A DNA stretch of 64,000 bases from Serratia proteamaculans (GCF_008830365.1 NZ_WBKI01000008.1:1-64000), one strand, 5' to 3'. Positions 35,094-43,867 are shown, counted from the stretch's first letter. Translations and numbers: made by a program. The notes: a model not told the origin generated them from the sequence alone.

Positions 35094-35933
35094 ATGAAAC
35101 ATCGCGTTTTGGCCTTAACTTTGTTAGCCAGCCTGACCAGCCTCGCCACCGGTGCCGCGCATGCGGACAAACTCGACGACATCAAGAAAGCCGGCGTAGT
35201 GCGTATCGCGGTGTTCGACAGCAACCCTCCGTTCGGTTATATCGATCCGCAAAGCAAAAAGCTGGTGGGTTATGACGTTGATGTAGCCGATGCGATCGGC
35301 AAAGCGCTGGGTGTGAAGGTGGAGCTGCGTGCCACTAACCCGGCCAACCGCATTCCTTTGCTGGTAGCGAAAAAGGTCGATTTGATCGCTGCCAACTTCA
35401 CCATTACTGACGAGCGTGCCAAGGAAGTGAACTTCAGCGTGCCGTACTTCGCTACCGGCCAGAAATTTATCGCCCATAAAGGCGTGCTGAAAACCCCGGA
35501 AGACATCAAAAAACTGCGTATCGGCGCGGACAAAGGCACGGTGCAGGAGATTACCCTGCGTGAACATTACCCGACGGCTAAAGTGATCTCTTACGATGAC
35601 ACTCCGCTGGCGTTCGTCGCCCTGCGCAACGGCAACGTACAGGCGATCACTCAGGATGATGCCAAGCTGGTGGGCCTGCTCGGCAATCTGCCGGCGGCGC
35701 AAAAGGCTGATTTCGAGATCTCGCCGTTCAGCATTACCAAAGAGTACCAGGGGGTCGGTATTCCCAAAGGCGAAGATCGCCTGACCACCAGCGTGAACGA
35801 CACGCTGATTAAACTGGAAAAAGACGGCGAAGCGGCGAAGATCTACGATCGCTGGTTTGGCCCGGAAACCAAAACCGCGCAGCCACGCGGCGACTTCAAA
35901 ATCGCGCCTTTGGATCAACAGCCGAAGGCCTGA
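35094..35933 (+). CDS. Polar amino-acid ABC transporter substrate-binding protein
   Basis: 279 residues, family 3 solute-binding protein. The signal peptide covers about residues 1-24 (cleavage near AAHA/DKL). Landmarks are DSNPPFGYIDPQSKKLVGYDVDVA, the ligand arginine region ANFTITDERAKEVNFSVPYF and the hinge GADKGTVQ. Overall it is closest in style to glutamate/aspartate or cystine receptors, but I cannot assign the ligand. The upstream gap (34972-35093) is AT-rich. Two permease genes follow, but no ATPase gene, which is unusual. Confidence 0.85.
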   Translation: MKHRVLALTLLASLTSLATGAAHADKLDDIKKAGVVRIAVFDSNPPFGYIDPQSKKLVGYDVDVADAIGKALGVKVELRATNPANRIPLLVAKKVDLIAANFTITDERAKEVNFSVPYFATGQKFIAHKGVLKTPEDIKKLRIGADKGTVQEITLREHYPTAKVISYDDTPLAFVALRNGNVQAITQDDAKLVGLLGNLPAAQKADFEISPFSITKEYQGVGIPKGEDRLTTSVNDTLIKLEKDGEAAKIYDRWFGPETKTAQPRGDFKIAPLDQQPKA

Positions 35934-35958
35934 TTTTCACGGGCTGAAATCTGTTTGG

Positions 35959-35982
35959 AGGGGCGCAGCTTGCTGCGCCCCT
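35959..35982 (+). other. Hairpin after the binding-protein gene
   Basis: Eleven-base perfect arms AGGGGCGCAGC (35959-35969) and GCTGCGCCCCT (35972-35982) with a two-base loop. No U-run follows directly. Probably raises binding-protein level over permease, like the pstS-pstC hairpin. Confidence 0.65.
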
Positions 35983-36010
35983 GACGCATTTTGCAAGACA
36001 AGGATTGACC

Positions 36011-36724
36011 ATGAATCTGGACTGGCTGCTGGCGCCGGAGTATCTGAGCTGGCTGTGGCAGGGTTTCCTGCTGACGCTGTGGCTTTCCGCCTGCGCGAGC
36101 CTGGCCGCCACGCTGTTGGGTTTTTTACTGACCGCGATGCGTGACAGCCGCCTGTGGACACTGCGCTGGCTGGCGGTGGGTTACAGTTCGTTGTTTCGCA
36201 ATACGCCATTGCTGGTACAGCTGTTCTTCTGGTATTTCGCCGCCGGGCAGATCCTGCCGTCCGCCGCCATGCAGTGGCTGAATACTTCACATCAAATCGG
36301 CCCGCTTGAGTGGCCGTCGTTTGAATTTCTCGCCGGTTTTTTCGGTCTGACGCTGTACTCCAGTGCCTTTATCGCCGAAGAGATCCGTTCCGGTATCCGT
36401 GGTGTCGCCGGTGGGCAAAAATATGCGGCTAACGCGCTGGGATTAACCGGCTGGCAGGCGATGCGCTATGTGGTGCTGCCACAGGCGCTGAAAATCGCCA
36501 TGCCGCCGCTGCTGGGCCAGTATATGAACGTGATAAAAAACTCCTCGCTGACCATGGCGATCGGCGTTGCCGAACTGTCCTATGCTTCGCGCCAGGTGGA
36601 AACCGAGACGCTGCGCACCTTCCAGGCGTTTGGCGTGGCGACGGTGCTGTACATCGCCATCATTGCGCTGCTGGAAGGTTGGGGCATGTGGCGACAGCAG
36701 CGTAAACCGCTGAGAGGGCATTAA
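36011..36724 (+). CDS. Amino-acid ABC transporter permease (HisM/GlnP type), first subunit
   Basis: 237 residues from the ATG at 36011 (AGGA seven bases before); a TTG two codons earlier is less likely. His/Glu/Gln/Arg/opine permease family with a four-to-five helix layout. The EAA loop reads NALGLTGWQAMRYVVLPQALKIAMPP, and the N-terminal SLFRNTPLLVQLFFWYF is typical. It forms a heterodimer with the next gene product, which starts 1 base after its stop. Confidence 0.88.
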   Translation: MNLDWLLAPEYLSWLWQGFLLTLWLSACASLAATLLGFLLTAMRDSRLWTLRWLAVGYSSLFRNTPLLVQLFFWYFAAGQILPSAAMQWLNTSHQIGPLEWPSFEFLAGFFGLTLYSSAFIAEEIRSGIRGVAGGQKYAANALGLTGWQAMRYVVLPQALKIAMPPLLGQYMNVIKNSSLTMAIGVAELSYASRQVETETLRTFQAFGVATVLYIAIIALLEGWGMWRQQRKPLRGH

Positions 36725-36725
36725 G

Positions 36726-37466
36726 ATGGATTTCAGCGTCATTTACGACAATCTGGGTTATCTGCTGTGGGGCACCTGGCCGGACGGGCCGCTGGGGGGC
36801 GCAGCGCTGACGTTGACGATCAGCCTGATGGCCGGCGTGGCTTCGGCCATTCTCGGCACGCTGTTAGGCGTGGCACTGGCGATGTCGCGTGGCGTCGCTG
36901 CCGGATTACAGGCCATGCTGCTGGGTTTCTTCCGCGCCATCCCGGTTATCATGCTGATTTTCTGGACCTATTTTCTGCTGCCGATCGTTTTTGGCGTGGA
37001 TATTCCGGAAATTACTACCGTAGTTTGCGCATTGGCATTGATCGCCTCGGCCTATCTGGCTCATGCGGTGAAGGCGGGAATTGCCGCCATCGGCCCGGGC
37101 CAGTGGCAAGCGGGTTTATCACTGGGGTTAACCCGCTGGCAGACGCTGTGGATGATCGTATTGCCCCAGGCGCTGCGCATGATGGTGCCTTCGTTTATCA
37201 ACCAGTGGATTTCGTTGATCAAGGACACTTCGCTGGCCTATATCGTCGGTGTCGGTGAGCTGACCTTTCTGGCAACCCAGGTCAACAACCGCAGCATGGT
37301 GTACCCGATGGAGGTGTTCCTGTTTATCGCCCTGGTGTACTTCGTTTTTTGTCTGGCGCTGGATCTGCTGGCCAATGCGGTCAATCGCCGCTTTAGCCCG
37401 CAGACCCGGGCGTTGAAACGCTCATGGCGCTGGTGGCGTAACAAACCGCCGTTGCCGGCTAGTTAG
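36726..37466 (+). CDS. Amino-acid ABC transporter permease, second subunit
   Basis: 246 residues, same family as its neighbour. The conserved helix LLGFFRAIPVIMLIFWTYFLLP and EAA loop LSLGLTRWQTLWMIVLPQALRMMVPS are clear. It overlaps the convergent yieH gene by 8 bases, so no ATP-binding subunit gene can follow in this operon; the importer must use an ATPase encoded elsewhere or be non-functional. Confidence 0.88.
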   Translation: MDFSVIYDNLGYLLWGTWPDGPLGGAALTLTISLMAGVASAILGTLLGVALAMSRGVAAGLQAMLLGFFRAIPVIMLIFWTYFLLPIVFGVDIPEITTVVCALALIASAYLAHAVKAGIAAIGPGQWQAGLSLGLTRWQTLWMIVLPQALRMMVPSFINQWISLIKDTSLAYIVGVGELTFLATQVNNRSMVYPMEVFLFIALVYFVFCLALDLLANAVNRRFSPQTRALKRSWRWWRNKPPLPAS

Positions 37467-38124
37467 TCAACTGCCAGCCACGTTCACGCCACAGCGCTGG
37501 TAATTGCGCCAAATCGTCGAATGCGGTGACCAGCGGATGGTCGATCGGTTGGTTGTGCGGATCGGCGCAGAAGTAAAACACCGGGATCCCGGCGGCGATC
37601 CCCGCCTGCGCACCGGCAGCGGAGTCGTCCACCAGGATGCAACGCTCCACGGGAACCTGCATTTTTTCGGCGGCGTGAAACACGATCGCCGGGTCCGGTT
37701 TCCAGCGCTGAATGTCATAGCCGCTGAACAACCGGTCATCAAAATAGTGCAGCATGTCGGTCAGGCCGAGCGAGTGCTGCATTTTGCTGACCGGGCCGTT
37801 AGACACGGTGCACATTGGTACTGTCACCTGCGCCAGCAGCTCGCGCGCACCGGCAATCTGCCGCAGTTCGCTGTCAAACAGACGGGCCACTTCCTGACGG
37901 TATAACGGCTCCAGTTCTTCCTTCGGCAAGGCGACGCCGTGCTCCGCATTAACCTGTTCGATAATCTCGTACAGTTTCACCCCTTTGTACTTCCTGAATA
38001 CCTCGTCCAGCGAAAGGTGAATGCCATAGTGGGCAAACATGTGCACATAGGCTTTGCTGCACAGCACTTCGCTGTCCACCAGCGTGCCGTCGCAATCAAA
38101 CAAAATACAGTCAATCTGCTTCAT
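37459..38124 (-). CDS. yieH: HAD-family phosphatase YieH (6-phosphogluconate phosphatase)
   Basis: 221 residues from the ATG at 38124, equal to E. coli YieH; 13 upstream codons are not family-like. Motif I is FDCDGTLVDSE, motif II VSNGP, the conserved lysine is in RWKPDPAIVFHAA and motif IV is LVDDSAAGAQAG. A helical cap sits between motifs I and II. E. coli YieH hydrolyses 6-phosphogluconate and similar small phosphates in vitro. Divergent from adeP. Confidence 0.9.
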   Translation of the reverse strand: MKQIDCILFDCDGTLVDSEVLCSKAYVHMFAHYGIHLSLDEVFRKYKGVKLYEIIEQVNAEHGVALPKEELEPLYRQEVARLFDSELRQIAGARELLAQVTVPMCTVSNGPVSKMQHSLGLTDMLHYFDDRLFSGYDIQRWKPDPAIVFHAAEKMQVPVERCILVDDSAAGAQAGIAAGIPVFYFCADPHNQPIDHPLVTAFDDLAQLPALWRERGWQLTN

Positions 38125-38348
38125 CAGGGGCCGTGTCCTTAGGTTATGCGGTGATAATGCCACTTTAACCGCATCAGGCAGGATTGCGACCCCAGAATCA
38201 CGGTTTACCGATCAATCTCAGTAAATACAATCTGTTGGGGTTTTTAGCCGTAAAGACGGCGAAAAAAAGCTGTGAGCGGCGTCAAAACCCTGACTTTTTG
38301 TTATAGGATAGCCAGCGACTCTCCATTCCCTTCTTCGGAATTCTGATA

Positions 38349-39686
38349 ATGAGCAAACAAGTCACTGGCCTTGACGTTGAGCAAGGCTTGCTTGGGCGTG
38401 TGTTTAAACTCAAGCAACATGGCACTACGGCGCGTACGGAAACGATTGCCGGTATTACTACCTTTTTGACCATGGTGTATATCGTGTTCGTTAACCCGCA
38501 AATTTTGGGCGCGGCGGGCATGGATACGCAGGCGGTGTTTGTAACCACCTGTCTGATTGCCGCTTTTGGCAGTATTTTGATGGGCCTGCTGGCGAACCTG
38601 CCGGTGGCACTGGCGCCGGCAATGGGCCTCAATGCGTTCTTCGCCTTTGTGGTGGTGGGCGCGATGGGGATTTCATGGCAGATCGGCATGGGGGCCATCT
38701 TCTGGGGCGCGGTCGGTTTATTGCTGTTGACCATTTTCCGCGTCCGCTACTGGATGATTGCCAATATCCCCATGAGTTTACGGGTGGGGATCACCAGCGG
38801 TATTGGCCTGTTTATCGGCATGATGGGGCTGAAAAATGCCGGCATTGTGGTGGCTAACCCGGATACGCTGGTGACCATCGGTAGCCTGACCTCGCACAAC
38901 GTGCTGTTGGGTGCGCTGGGCTTCTTTATTATTGCCGTGCTGTCCTCACGTAATTTCCATGCGGCAGTGCTGGTTTCCATCGTGGTGACCACCCTGATCG
39001 GCTGGGCGCTGGGCGATGTGAAATACGGCGGCGTGTTCTCGATGCCACCCAACATTACCTCGGTAGTGGGCCAGGTTGATCTGGCGGGGGCGTTGAACAT
39101 TGGCCTGGCGGGGGTGATTTTCTCCTTTATGCTGGTGAACCTGTTCGACTCCTCCGGCACCCTGATTGGCGTGACCGACAAGGCTGGTCTGACTGATGCA
39201 ACGGGCAAGTTCCCGCGCATGAAGCAGGCGCTGTACGTGGACAGCATCAGTTCGGTGGCCGGCTCCTTTGTCGGTACCTCCTCCGTGACGGCCTACATTG
39301 AAAGCTCCGCCGGGGTTTCCGTCGGCGGCCGTACCGGCCTGACCGCGGTGGTGACCGGGATCCTGTTCCTGCTGGTGATTTTCCTGTCGCCGCTGGCGGG
39401 CATGGTGCCGGCTTACGCCGCTGCCGGTGCGTTGATCTACGTGGGCGTGCTGATGACATCCAGCCTGGCGCGGGTGAAGTGGGATGACCTGACCGAAGCA
39501 GTACCGGCGTTTGTGACCGCGGTGATGATGCCGTTCAGTTTCTCAATTACCGAAGGTATCGCGCTCGGCTTTATTTCTTACTGCGTGATGAAGTTGGGTA
39601 CCGGCCGCTGGCGTGAAATCAGCCCATGCGTGGTGGTTGTCGCGCTACTGTTTGTGCTGAAGATTGTCTTTGTAGACGGTCATTAA
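38349..39686 (+). CDS. adeP: Adenine:proton symporter AdeP (AzgA/NCS2 family)
   Basis: 445 residues, equal to E. coli AdeP (YieG). About 14 hydrophobic segments; landmarks are TTFLTMVYIVFVNPQIL, NLPVALAPAMGLNAFFAF, LFDSSGTLIGVTDKAGL and GTSSVTAYIESSAGVSVGGR, the substrate-site motifs of AzgA transporters. It takes up adenine and possibly other purines. The 185-base gap upstream shows no purine riboswitch and no clear PurR box. Confidence 0.93.
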   Translation: MSKQVTGLDVEQGLLGRVFKLKQHGTTARTETIAGITTFLTMVYIVFVNPQILGAAGMDTQAVFVTTCLIAAFGSILMGLLANLPVALAPAMGLNAFFAFVVVGAMGISWQIGMGAIFWGAVGLLLLTIFRVRYWMIANIPMSLRVGITSGIGLFIGMMGLKNAGIVVANPDTLVTIGSLTSHNVLLGALGFFIIAVLSSRNFHAAVLVSIVVTTLIGWALGDVKYGGVFSMPPNITSVVGQVDLAGALNIGLAGVIFSFMLVNLFDSSGTLIGVTDKAGLTDATGKFPRMKQALYVDSISSVAGSFVGTSSVTAYIESSAGVSVGGRTGLTAVVTGILFLLVIFLSPLAGMVPAYAAAGALIYVGVLMTSSLARVKWDDLTEAVPAFVTAVMMPFSFSITEGIALGFISYCVMKLGTGRWREISPCVVVVALLFVLKIVFVDGH

Positions 39687-39690
39687 TGCG

Positions 39691-39718
39691 AATAGGGCCG
39701 ACAAACGTCGGCCCTATT
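39691..39718. terminator. Bidirectional terminator between adeP and the 39722 gene
   Basis: Twelve-base perfect arms AATAGGGCCGAC (39691-39702) and GTCGGCCCTATT (39707-39718) with loop AAAC. A TCTC-TT tail follows on plus. It lies between two convergent genes, just beyond both stops. Confidence 0.82.
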
Positions 39719-39721
39719 CTC

Positions 39722-40774
39722 TTAGGCTCCCGGCGTTGCGTCGGGCGCCTGATGTAATATCCACTGCAACGGCCGTTTGAAACGCACCTGCCAGCCGCCA
39801 TCGGGGTTCTCCCCCTGGGCAAAATGCAAAGCCTCTACCTGATTATTCTCACTGAACAGATTGGCGAAGTGCATCGCCAACGCCTGATCGCTGAAACTTT
39901 GCCGATCATAGTGCGCCACCACCAGCCGCTTATGGGTTGCCAGCGACTGCTGTGCCTGTTTTATCTCGCCATTAGGGGCGATCAGCAGTGCACCGGCATA
40001 AAGTTGTGGGTACTTGGCCAGCAGATTGGCGGCATGCAGTGCTCCCTGACCACGAGCGGTAAGGTAGACCTGTTGGGGGTTGAGCTTTAATTCTTTGGTT
40101 AAGGGCTGCAAAGCCCGCTGAATTGCGCTCTGAGTGCTTTCATCACTGTAATTTGACCAACGGAAACAGTTTTCTGACAGCATCTGGGTGCCGTTGATCT
40201 CAACATAGGCGACGCCGATCTCACTGAAAAACAGGCGCTCTTCAGGCGTGATACCGGCGCTTTTGCCATAGGCGTGCAGATACACCACCGTTGGCCAGCC
40301 TCCGGGTGGGGGTGTACCGTCCGGTATGGCGTAGCTGGCTTTGCCTTCGAACCAATGCGCATGTTGCAGATAGCGCGCTTTGGTTATCGCCAGAATCGAC
40401 TGATAGGTACTGCTGTGTTGGATGTTGTTGAAGGCGTCGTCCTCCAACAGATTGTAGTAATACCACAACCCGCGATCGGCGCTCAGTTGCAGATAACGCT
40501 CTGCCAATTCGGTCTGGCCCTTTTCTGCTGAGGAGGCCGCCAACTGGTAAGGTGCCCATACGTTACGGCCATCTTCACGCATCAGCGTCAGATACAACGA
40601 CATGGCGGCGATCTTTTTATCTTCCTGGCTCTGTGCGGTGCGGGGTAACTGGGTGCTAAGCGGGCTATGTACCGGCAGCTCGATCGGCTCTTCTCCGGCG
40701 GGATAATGCATTTCTGTGGCTAATAGTGGTCTGGTGATGAAAGCCAGTAATATGGCTAAAATAAAAAAATACAT
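39722..40774 (-). CDS. Secreted alpha/beta-hydrolase-like protein with altered nucleophile elbow
   Basis: 350 residues; I do not recognise a named gene. A signal peptide is likely at 1-19 (FILAILLAFITRPLLA/TEM). Residues about 50-130 look like helical TPR/Sel1-type segments (EKGQTELAERYLQLSADRG). The rest resembles an esterase/PHB-depolymerase-like hydrolase: GGWPTVVYLHAYGKSAGITPEE, then VYLTARGQGALHAANLLAKYPQLYAGALLIAP, where the usual G-x-S-x-G reads A-R-G-Q-G. The catalytic serine is therefore missing and it may be a non-enzymatic binder. Its place between adeP and chrR is not seen in E. coli. Confidence 0.6.
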   Translation of the reverse strand: MYFFILAILLAFITRPLLATEMHYPAGEEPIELPVHSPLSTQLPRTAQSQEDKKIAAMSLYLTLMREDGRNVWAPYQLAASSAEKGQTELAERYLQLSADRGLWYYYNLLEDDAFNNIQHSSTYQSILAITKARYLQHAHWFEGKASYAIPDGTPPPGGWPTVVYLHAYGKSAGITPEERLFFSEIGVAYVEINGTQMLSENCFRWSNYSDESTQSAIQRALQPLTKELKLNPQQVYLTARGQGALHAANLLAKYPQLYAGALLIAPNGEIKQAQQSLATHKRLVVAHYDRQSFSDQALAMHFANLFSENNQVEALHFAQGENPDGGWQVRFKRPLQWILHQAPDATPGA

Positions 40775-40868
40775 AATTTAATGACTTTATTTTTAATGGG
40801 TTGGTGATTTTTTTCTCATGATAATGACGCCATCAGTCAATTTTTGCTGAAGGCGTCAAAAAAGATAT

Positions 40869-41435
40869 TTATTTCAGACGACGGATGTAATCGCTGAAGG
40901 CGGACAGCTGCCCCGTCAGGAAGTCCAGCGTACCCTGGTCATTCAATTCTTCCGTCTGCGCGTCCACTTTGTTCTGGATCACGCCACCCATAAATTCTGG
41001 TTTGTTCATCACCATTGCGTCGAGGAACACCAGGATCTGGCGCAGGTGATACTGGCAGCGTGCGCCACCAATTGGTCCCATTGAGCTGGTCTGAATAGCC
41101 ACTGGCTTACCGGCCAAGGGTTGATTTGGCAGACGGGAAAGCCAGTCGATGGCGTTCTTCAATCCGCCCGGCACCGAATAGTTATATTCCGGGGTTACGA
41201 TGATCACGCCGTCAGCCTGGCGGATTTGTTCGGCAATGGCTTCCACCGCGGCGGGGAAACCTTCCCCCTGCTGCATATCGGCATCGTACAGCGGGATATC
41301 ACGGATAGAGGGGAGTGCTTCGATGGTGACACCTTGTGGGGCAAGGCCGGGTAAGGCACGGGCGACCATCGCGTTGTAAGAGCCTTTACGTAAACTGCCG
41401 AGCAGGGTGACGATTTTTAATGCTTGGTCTGACAT
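40869..41435 (-). CDS. chrR: NADPH-dependent FMN quinone/chromate reductase ChrR
   Basis: 188 residues, equal to E. coli ChrR (YieF). FMN phosphate loop GSLRKGSYN (about 13-21), isoalloxazine loop TPEYNYSVPGGLKNAIDWLSR, and SSMGPIGGARCQYHLRQIL. A cytosolic tetrameric flavodoxin-like enzyme that reduces quinones (two-electron) and, incidentally, chromate. In E. coli it sits next to yieE, as here. Transcribed alone or after yieE across a 174-base gap. Confidence 0.93.
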   Translation of the reverse strand: MSDQALKIVTLLGSLRKGSYNAMVARALPGLAPQGVTIEALPSIRDIPLYDADMQQGEGFPAAVEAIAEQIRQADGVIIVTPEYNYSVPGGLKNAIDWLSRLPNQPLAGKPVAIQTSSMGPIGGARCQYHLRQILVFLDAMVMNKPEFMGGVIQNKVDAQTEELNDQGTLDFLTGQLSAFSDYIRRLK

Positions 41436-41609
41436 GGTGATTCTCCCTTTCGAATGAACAGATTCAGCTTAGAACACCCGAAGATAGTAGGGCAAGAAGG
41501 GCAGTGAGAATAGATGATTGCTGAATATTTAGCTGACTTTGCAGTTTTATGCAGAAATTTATCCGTTAAAGAAAGTTTTATCTTACAGACTCGCCATTAA
41601 TCACCGATG

Positions 41610-42335
41610 TCAGCGGTGGAGTGCCAGACTGGTTAATTTCACAAAGCGGGTGGAGATGGCTGGGGTTCGCGGGGATATTTCGCCGTGCTTCTGCAGGCCT
41701 TTATCCGTTTCGTATTGCCAACAGATTAAGCGCTCAAGGCTGGGTTCACGCGCGCAAGCCCAACTCAGGTATTCATCGGCATCGCTCATCACATGGACCT
41801 GGGGGGTGATACTGGAGCGCAGATGGCCGGAAAAAGGATGCAGCAGCAGCGTCGACTGCCCGCTATTACCCTGGCCGGAAAGTTTTAGCACGCTCTGGCG
41901 GATACTCCACAGCTGGGTTTCTGCCTCCAGTCGATCGTATTGCGCACTGATCCAGGCGCTTTCGGCCGGCGTTTGGTATTGGTGCTGCCGCTCTTTATGT
42001 TGCCCGCCGCGGGCGCGCATGACTTCAATATCCAGCCCTACCTTGCCTTCCTGGCTGAGCAAGACCCCTACCGTATCGCTGGCATAGGCCAGGCTGAAAT
42101 CGGGCAGGTGATTGTCGACGAAACAGGGGCGACCGGTGGGGGTGGTGGCGATAGAGGGCAATATCGGCAGCCCATAAAGATAGAACATCATCTCAGCGAG
42201 CAGGATGCGCCCCTGCAGGAAGCGCTGGCGGCGTTTAACGGAAAAAGAAGCGGTCGCAGCAACCACGTCTGCGGAGAGTCTCCGGGTATCCAGTGCGGTG
42301 GATGTGGGGATCCATCGGGCAAAATGACACGCCAT
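41610..42335 (-). CDS. yieE: 4'-phosphopantetheinyl transferase-superfamily protein YieE
   Basis: 241 residues. RRQRFLQGRILLAEMMFYLYG and TPTGRPCFVDNHLPDFSLAYASD match the start of Sfp/AcpT enzymes, and Asp-x-Glu of the metal site is present (GLDIEVMRARG). The usual W-x-x-K-E-A-x-x-K helix reads LWSIRQSVLKLSG, so the catalytic Lys-Glu pair is Arg-Gln. It may be inactive or changed in mechanism. E. coli yieE is next to chrR too, supporting the name. GGAG precedes the ATG. It lies just after an IucD-type hydroxylase gene. Confidence 0.82.
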   Translation of the reverse strand: MACHFARWIPTSTALDTRRLSADVVAATASFSVKRRQRFLQGRILLAEMMFYLYGLPILPSIATTPTGRPCFVDNHLPDFSLAYASDTVGVLLSQEGKVGLDIEVMRARGGQHKERQHQYQTPAESAWISAQYDRLEAETQLWSIRQSVLKLSGQGNSGQSTLLLHPFSGHLRSSITPQVHVMSDADEYLSWACAREPSLERLICWQYETDKGLQKHGEISPRTPAISTRFVKLTSLALHR

Positions 42336-42431
42336 TATTCACTCCATCACAGAGGGGCAGCAGAAAACGTAGGGGGGTTAGATTAAGCATAAGTCGCGGA
42401 TTTATCATTAAAAAACAGTATGCGTTTTATC

Positions 42432-43745
42432 CTATTTATCTTCCTGTTCAATATTATTGTCCGGTGCCGCGTCACTCCACCATTGGATCATTGATGCGTT
42501 AGGCGTCAAATCAAAATGGGGTTTACCGAGGAGATGATTGAGAATGCGGGCAGAGCGCCAGGCCATCAGGCTGAGCCCACCCTCGGCGCTGCCGTGACTA
42601 TGTATACCGGCATTCACCGCATAAATACGATTCTGTTCAGGACCTTGCCACTCAAGGTTAAAATCCGGCAGCAGCGGCAAATGTTGCTGATCGTCAAAGG
42701 GAATGCGCGGCAACAGGGGTTTTAGACAGGATGGGAGCGAAGGGCGGTAACCTGTCGCTAAAATAACGATGTCGGCATGAAATCCTTCCTGGCGATTTTC
42801 CAAACCGTGGCGGGTACGCAGCTGATAGCCCTTGTCCGTCGGTTCGATTGCCAGCAGCGTGCGGTGCGGCAAAAGACGGACATTACGTGGCTGATGCATG
42901 ACATCGAAACGCATGTATAACTCTCGGTACAGCGTGCGCAGCGTATGATTGCTGATGCCGTCGGCGGGCAGTTTCTGTGTCCTGATTTCGCGTTCGCGAA
43001 TATCCTGCGGCAGCGTATAAAAATAATCGACGTATTCCGGGGTGAAATACTCATTGGTGAAAGCGGACTCGTCCAGCGGTTGGAAGTTCGGGCGGCGGGA
43101 AATCCAATCCAGTTGCGCCGGTTCTCCCCAGTGACCGCGCAGCGCGTTCAGGAAAATATCTGCACCGCTTTGACCACCCCCAACTACGGCCACCCGTTTA
43201 CCCGTCAGATCTGGATTGCGAATGGCTATTTCGGCGGCATGCAGACAATTCTCTCCCAGCGCCGGGTAAAACTCCGTCGGTAACCAGGGGTCATGGCCGG
43301 TACCCAGGCAAATATTCTTCGCCCACAGGGTCTGGTTGAGGGTGCGTACCTCGAACAATTGCTGGTCATCGTCAAAATCAATACTTTCAACCGACTGCGA
43401 AAACTGTAGCCCATCTAATCTATCGCAGGCCCAACTCAGGTAGTCCGAGAACTCTTCACGGCTGATAATTTGCTGTTCGGTGATCAAAAAACGATAAATT
43501 TTTTTCTGCTCGACCAGGTAATTGATAAAGGAGAATTGGCTGCGGGGTGTCACCGCTGTGACCAGATCCTGCAGCACATAGGTCTGCATATAGGCAGAAG
43601 GCAATAGCATGCCGGGATGCCAACGGAAGCTGGCGTTTCGATCGAGGAAGGTATAATTGAGGGCACCACTTTCATAGGCTAGGGCGGCCAGGCTGAGGTT
43701 GAAAGGGCCAAGGCCGATACCCAGTAAATCCAGTGGTTCATTCAT
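42432..43745 (-). CDS. IucD-type L-lysine/ornithine N-monooxygenase (siderophore biosynthesis)
   Basis: 437 residues, flavin N-hydroxylase family. FAD motif GIGLGPFNLSLAA (9-21), then FLDRNASFRWHPGMLLPSAYMQT; NADPH motif VVGGGQSGADIFLNALRG; C-terminal ATGYRPSLP and SLMAWRSARILN. The pattern is close to aerobactin IucD, which makes N6-hydroxylysine. No siderophore synthetase, acetyltransferase, receptor or exporter gene is in the window. The next gene is yieE, 96 bases on. I could not see a Fur box upstream. Could act with genes elsewhere or be a remnant. Confidence 0.85.
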   Translation of the reverse strand: MNEPLDLLGIGLGPFNLSLAALAYESGALNYTFLDRNASFRWHPGMLLPSAYMQTYVLQDLVTAVTPRSQFSFINYLVEQKKIYRFLITEQQIISREEFSDYLSWACDRLDGLQFSQSVESIDFDDDQQLFEVRTLNQTLWAKNICLGTGHDPWLPTEFYPALGENCLHAAEIAIRNPDLTGKRVAVVGGGQSGADIFLNALRGHWGEPAQLDWISRRPNFQPLDESAFTNEYFTPEYVDYFYTLPQDIREREIRTQKLPADGISNHTLRTLYRELYMRFDVMHQPRNVRLLPHRTLLAIEPTDKGYQLRTRHGLENRQEGFHADIVILATGYRPSLPSCLKPLLPRIPFDDQQHLPLLPDFNLEWQGPEQNRIYAVNAGIHSHGSAEGGLSLMAWRSARILNHLLGKPHFDLTPNASMIQWWSDAAPDNNIEQEDK

Positions 43746-43867
43746 TCTTTCTTATCTCTCCCGACAGAAATCGCTGAGATAAGCTTAGGTGATTTTTGGC
43801 AATCCAGGGGAGATAGCGGACCCTGTTCAGGGGGATGGCGGTAAAAACTAATGTGCTTGTTAGCGTT

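Noticed and set aside
38164-38348. Possible purine riboswitch or PurR box before adeP
   Set aside because: I could not find the purine-aptamer core or an ACGCAAACG-type palindrome in this stretch.
40775-40868. Candidate chrR terminator (GACGCC/GGCGTC inverted repeat)
   Set aside because: The T-run precedes, not follows, the stem on the chrR strand, so it does not look like an intrinsic terminator.
43746-43867. Possible Fur box before the IucD-like gene
   Set aside because: Only GATAAG fragments are present; they do not make a convincing GATAAT-based 19-mer.
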